Shown in pieces: positions 62,194 through 64,000 of a stretch of DNA of 64,000 nucleotides. Source of the DNA: Pseudomonas nitroreducens (GTDB lineage Bacteria; Pseudomonadota; Gammaproteobacteria; Pseudomonadales; Pseudomonadaceae). A program made the translations under genes and the position numbers. The stretch lies in contig NZ_JALJXP010000002.1 of NCBI RefSeq assembly GCF_024170165.1, positions 124,001 to 188,000 of the forward strand, written 5' to 3'. Every line of letters begins with the position of its first letter. Position 1 is the stretch's first letter. The notes under the pieces are model-generated. The model did not search any database, was not told where the DNA came from, and was given only the letters and a program-made list of their open reading frames with translations.

Positions 62194-62409
62194 TCACAGC
62201 TTGGCGATGGAGACCTCGGTGGATTTGACGAAGGCGATCACTTCGCTGCCGATGGCCAGTTCCAGCTCTTTCACGGAACGGGTGGTGATCACCGAGGTGA
62301 CGATGCCGGCAGCGGTCTGCACGTCGATTTCCGACAGCACGTCGCCTTCGACGATTTCCTTGATGGTGCCCTTGAACTGGTTGCGGACGTTGATGGCTTT
62401 GATGGTCAT
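62194..62409 (-). CDS. ssuF: SsuF-like TOBE/Mop domain molybdopterin-binding protein
   Basis: 71-residue single Mop/TOBE domain (MTIKAINVRNQFKGTIKEIVEGDVLSEIDVQTAAGIVTSVITTRSVKELELAIGSEVIAFVKSTEVSIA), which binds oxyanions such as molybdate. In Pseudomonas a protein of this type is the last gene of the ssu sulfonate operon (ssuEADCBF order as known in P. putida), which fits its place 38 bases after ssuB. Exact role there is unclear. Confidence 0.9.
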   Translation of the reverse strand: MTIKAINVRNQFKGTIKEIVEGDVLSEIDVQTAAGIVTSVITTRSVKELELAIGSEVIAFVKSTEVSIAKL

Positions 62410-62447
62410 GGCGTAGCTCCTTGGAGAATGGGGTTTTCACGGATGGT

Positions 62448-63260
62448 TCAAAGCGCCCAGCGCAATTGCGTGGGCAGTGGGGAAACGGGTTCCGGTTCGG
62501 GCGGCTGGGCCGGAAGCGACAGCACGCGTTCGAGCACTTCGGCTTCCAGCGCGGCGAGCCTGGCCGAGCCACGGGCACGCGGCCGGTGCAACTCGACAGC
62601 GAGGTCCAGGCCGATCTCGCCGTCCTCGATGAGGATCACCCGGTCGGCGATGGCCACGGCCTCGCTGACGTCGTGGGTGACCAGCAGCACGGTGAAGCCA
62701 TGTTGCTGCCAGAGGCTCTCGATCAGTTGCTGCATCTCGATACGGGTCAGGGCATCCAGCGCGCCCAGCGGCTCGTCGAGCAGCAGCAGGCGCGGCTGGT
62801 GGATCAGCGCACGGGCCAGGGCCACGCGCTGCTTCTGGCCACCGGACAGGCCCGCCGGCCACTCGTTGGCGCGGTCGGACAGGCCCACCGCCGCCAGCGC
62901 CTCCAGCGCCTTCGGACGCCAGTCGCCCTTGAGGCCCAGGCCGACGTTGTCGATCACCCGCTTCCAGGGCAGCAGGCGTGAGTCCTGGAACATCAGGCGG
63001 GTCTCTTCGCGAGCACTTTCCAGCGGCGCGGAGCCAGCCAGCAGCTGGCCCTCGCTGGCGTGATCGAGCCCGGCCAGCAGGCGCAGCAGGGTGCTCTTGC
63101 CGCAGCCACTGCGGCCGACGATGGCGACGAACTGGCCAGCCGGAATCCGCAGGTCGATGCCCTTGAGCACCTCGCGTTCGCCGAAGCGCTTGCGCACGTT
63201 TTCCAGCGCCAGCGGGATGCCTTTCTTGAGTTGCTGGGGAAGCTGATTGACTGCATTCAT
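62448..63260 (-). CDS. ssuB: aliphatic sulfonate ABC transporter ATP-binding protein SsuB
   Basis: ATPase of the SsuABC importer for aliphatic sulfonates, expressed under sulphate limitation. 270 residues from ATG 63260, which overlaps the end of ssuC by 4 bases. Walker [20 protein letters not shown]-loop [14 protein letters not shown] (the PWKxV motif is typical of the Ssu/Tau/nitrate group), signature [15 protein letters not shown], Walker [13 protein letters not shown], switch [10 protein letters not shown]-terminal Pro-rich tail. Confidence 0.94.
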   Translation of the reverse strand: MNAVNQLPQQLKKGIPLALENVRKRFGEREVLKGIDLRIPAGQFVAIVGRSGCGKSTLLRLLAGLDHASEGQLLAGSAPLESAREETRLMFQDSRLLPWKRVIDNVGLGLKGDWRPKALEALAAVGLSDRANEWPAGLSGGQKQRVALARALIHQPRLLLLDEPLGALDALTRIEMQQLIESLWQQHGFTVLLVTHDVSEAVAIADRVILIEDGEIGLDLAVELHRPRARGSARLAALEAEVLERVLSLPAQPPEPEPVSPLPTQLRWAL

Positions 63261-64000
63261 GCCGCACCTCCCTTGACCTGATAGGCCGGGTGCCAGCGCA
63301 GCCAGATGCGCTCCAGGCCACGGGCGGCGAGGTCGGCGAGCTTGCCGAGAACGGCATAGAGCAGGATCGCCAGCACCACCACGTCGGTCTGCAGGAACTC
63401 CCGGGCATTCATCGCCAGGTAGCCGATGCCGGAGCTGGCGGAGATGGTCTCGGCGACGATCAGGGTCAGCCACATGAAGCCCAGGGCGAAGCGCACGCCC
63501 ACCAGGATCGAGGGCAGCGCGCCGGGCAGGATCACCTGGCGGAACAGCGCGAAACCGGACAACCCGTAGCTGCGCGACATTTCCAGCAGGCCCGGATCGA
63601 TGTTGCGGATGCCGTGGTAGGTGTTGAGGTAGATCGGGAACAGTGTGCCGAGGGCGACCAGGAAGATCTTCGCCGACTCGTCGATGCCGAACCACAGGAT
63701 CACCAGCGGGATCAGCGCCAGGTGTGGCACGTTGCGGATCATCTGCACCGAGCTGTCGAGGAAGCGCTCGCCCCACTGCGACAGGCCGGTGATCAGGCCC
63801 AGCGCCAGGCCGATGCTGCCGCCGATGACGAAGCCGACCGCGGCGCGCCAGGTGCTGATTGCCAGGTGCTGCCAGAGCTCGCCGCTGACCACCAGGTGGT
63901 AGCCGGCTTCGGCCACGGCGCTGGGCGCAGGCAGGATGCGGCTGGACAGCCAGCCGAATTCCACCGCCAGCTGCCAGATGACCACCAGGCCCACCGGCAG
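63257..64000 (-). CDS. ssuC: aliphatic sulfonate ABC transporter permease SsuC (5' end off window)
   Basis: Inner-membrane permease of the sulfonate importer. 247 C-terminal residues are visible, open to the right edge (upstream codons read [29 protein letters not shown], the usual N-terminal region). The BPD permease motif is present ([45 protein letters not shown]). A GTG at 63994 exists but is unlikely to be the true start. Overlaps ssuB by 4 bases. Confidence 0.92.
   Translation of the reverse strand: MPVGLVVIWQLAVEFGWLSSRILPAPSAVAEAGYHLVVSGELWQHLAISTWRAAVGFVIGGSIGLALGLITGLSQWGERFLDSSVQMIRNVPHLALIPLVILWFGIDESAKIFLVALGTLFPIYLNTYHGIRNIDPGLLEMSRSYGLSGFALFRQVILPGALPSILVGVRFALGFMWLTLIVAETISASSGIGYLAMNAREFLQTDVVVLAILLYAVLGKLADLAARGLERIWLRWHPAYQVKGGAA

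Overview
The window is a high-GC, gene-dense piece of a Pseudomonas chromosome. The evidence is the flagellar order cheR-cheV / flgA-flgM-flgN-flgZ, rbdA-like, bolA, trhO and fumC2-like genes, glcCDEFG, ssu genes, a pvdQ homologue and many Pseudomonas-type REP sequences. Gene content fits the P. aeruginosa lineage (inference; I could not run any search). I see no rRNA, tRNA, prophage, transposase or CRISPR array.

Layout: 1-2.0 kb, N-terminal part of an Lhr-type helicase running off the left edge, then a small membrane protein. 2.7-7.2 kb, late flagellar/chemotaxis cluster with a near-consensus sigma-28 promoter before flgMN. 7.3-16.2 kb, an MFS transporter, a glutamine-synthetase-like (PauA/PuuA type) enzyme, a Pit phosphate transporter, PPK2 and a PvdQ-type acylase preceded by a candidate 26-codon leader ORF. 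16.5-26.9 kb, five regulator/enzyme or regulator/transporter pairs (AraC/TauD, LysR/AbrB, TetR/MFS, LysR/SDR, MerR/old yellow enzyme), mostly divergent. 27.2-34.3 kb, the glycolate system glcC, glcDEFG, glcA. 34.4-54.9 kb, a block whose gene order resembles what I recall for P. aeruginosa PA0853-PA0868: arfB, mliC, hpd, AraC, oxidoreductase, TenA/PqqC-like, rbdA, ABC exporter, DsbA-like, trhO, bolA, fumC and a quinone reductase, with maiA, a Tsx-like porin, xapX, a LuxR regulator and a methyltransferase interspersed. 55-60.4 kb, aqpZ, then a Fur-box-controlled ECF sigma / anti-sigma / TonB receptor cell-surface signalling set of HasI-HasS-HasR type. 60.5-64 kb, EamA and MAPEG proteins and the 3' half of a sulfonate uptake operon (ssuC-ssuB-ssuF) running off the right edge.

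The most interesting non-coding signal is a family of about 320-base structured repeats, three copies at 10.5, 18.8 and 39.6 kb. Each can fold into a 25-bp outer stem enclosing two hairpins, followed by further hairpins. Where the copies differ, the paired arms change together, so the fold itself appears to be conserved. Intergenic space also holds at least six families of short palindromic repeats, one of which has become the 3' end of a merR coding region.
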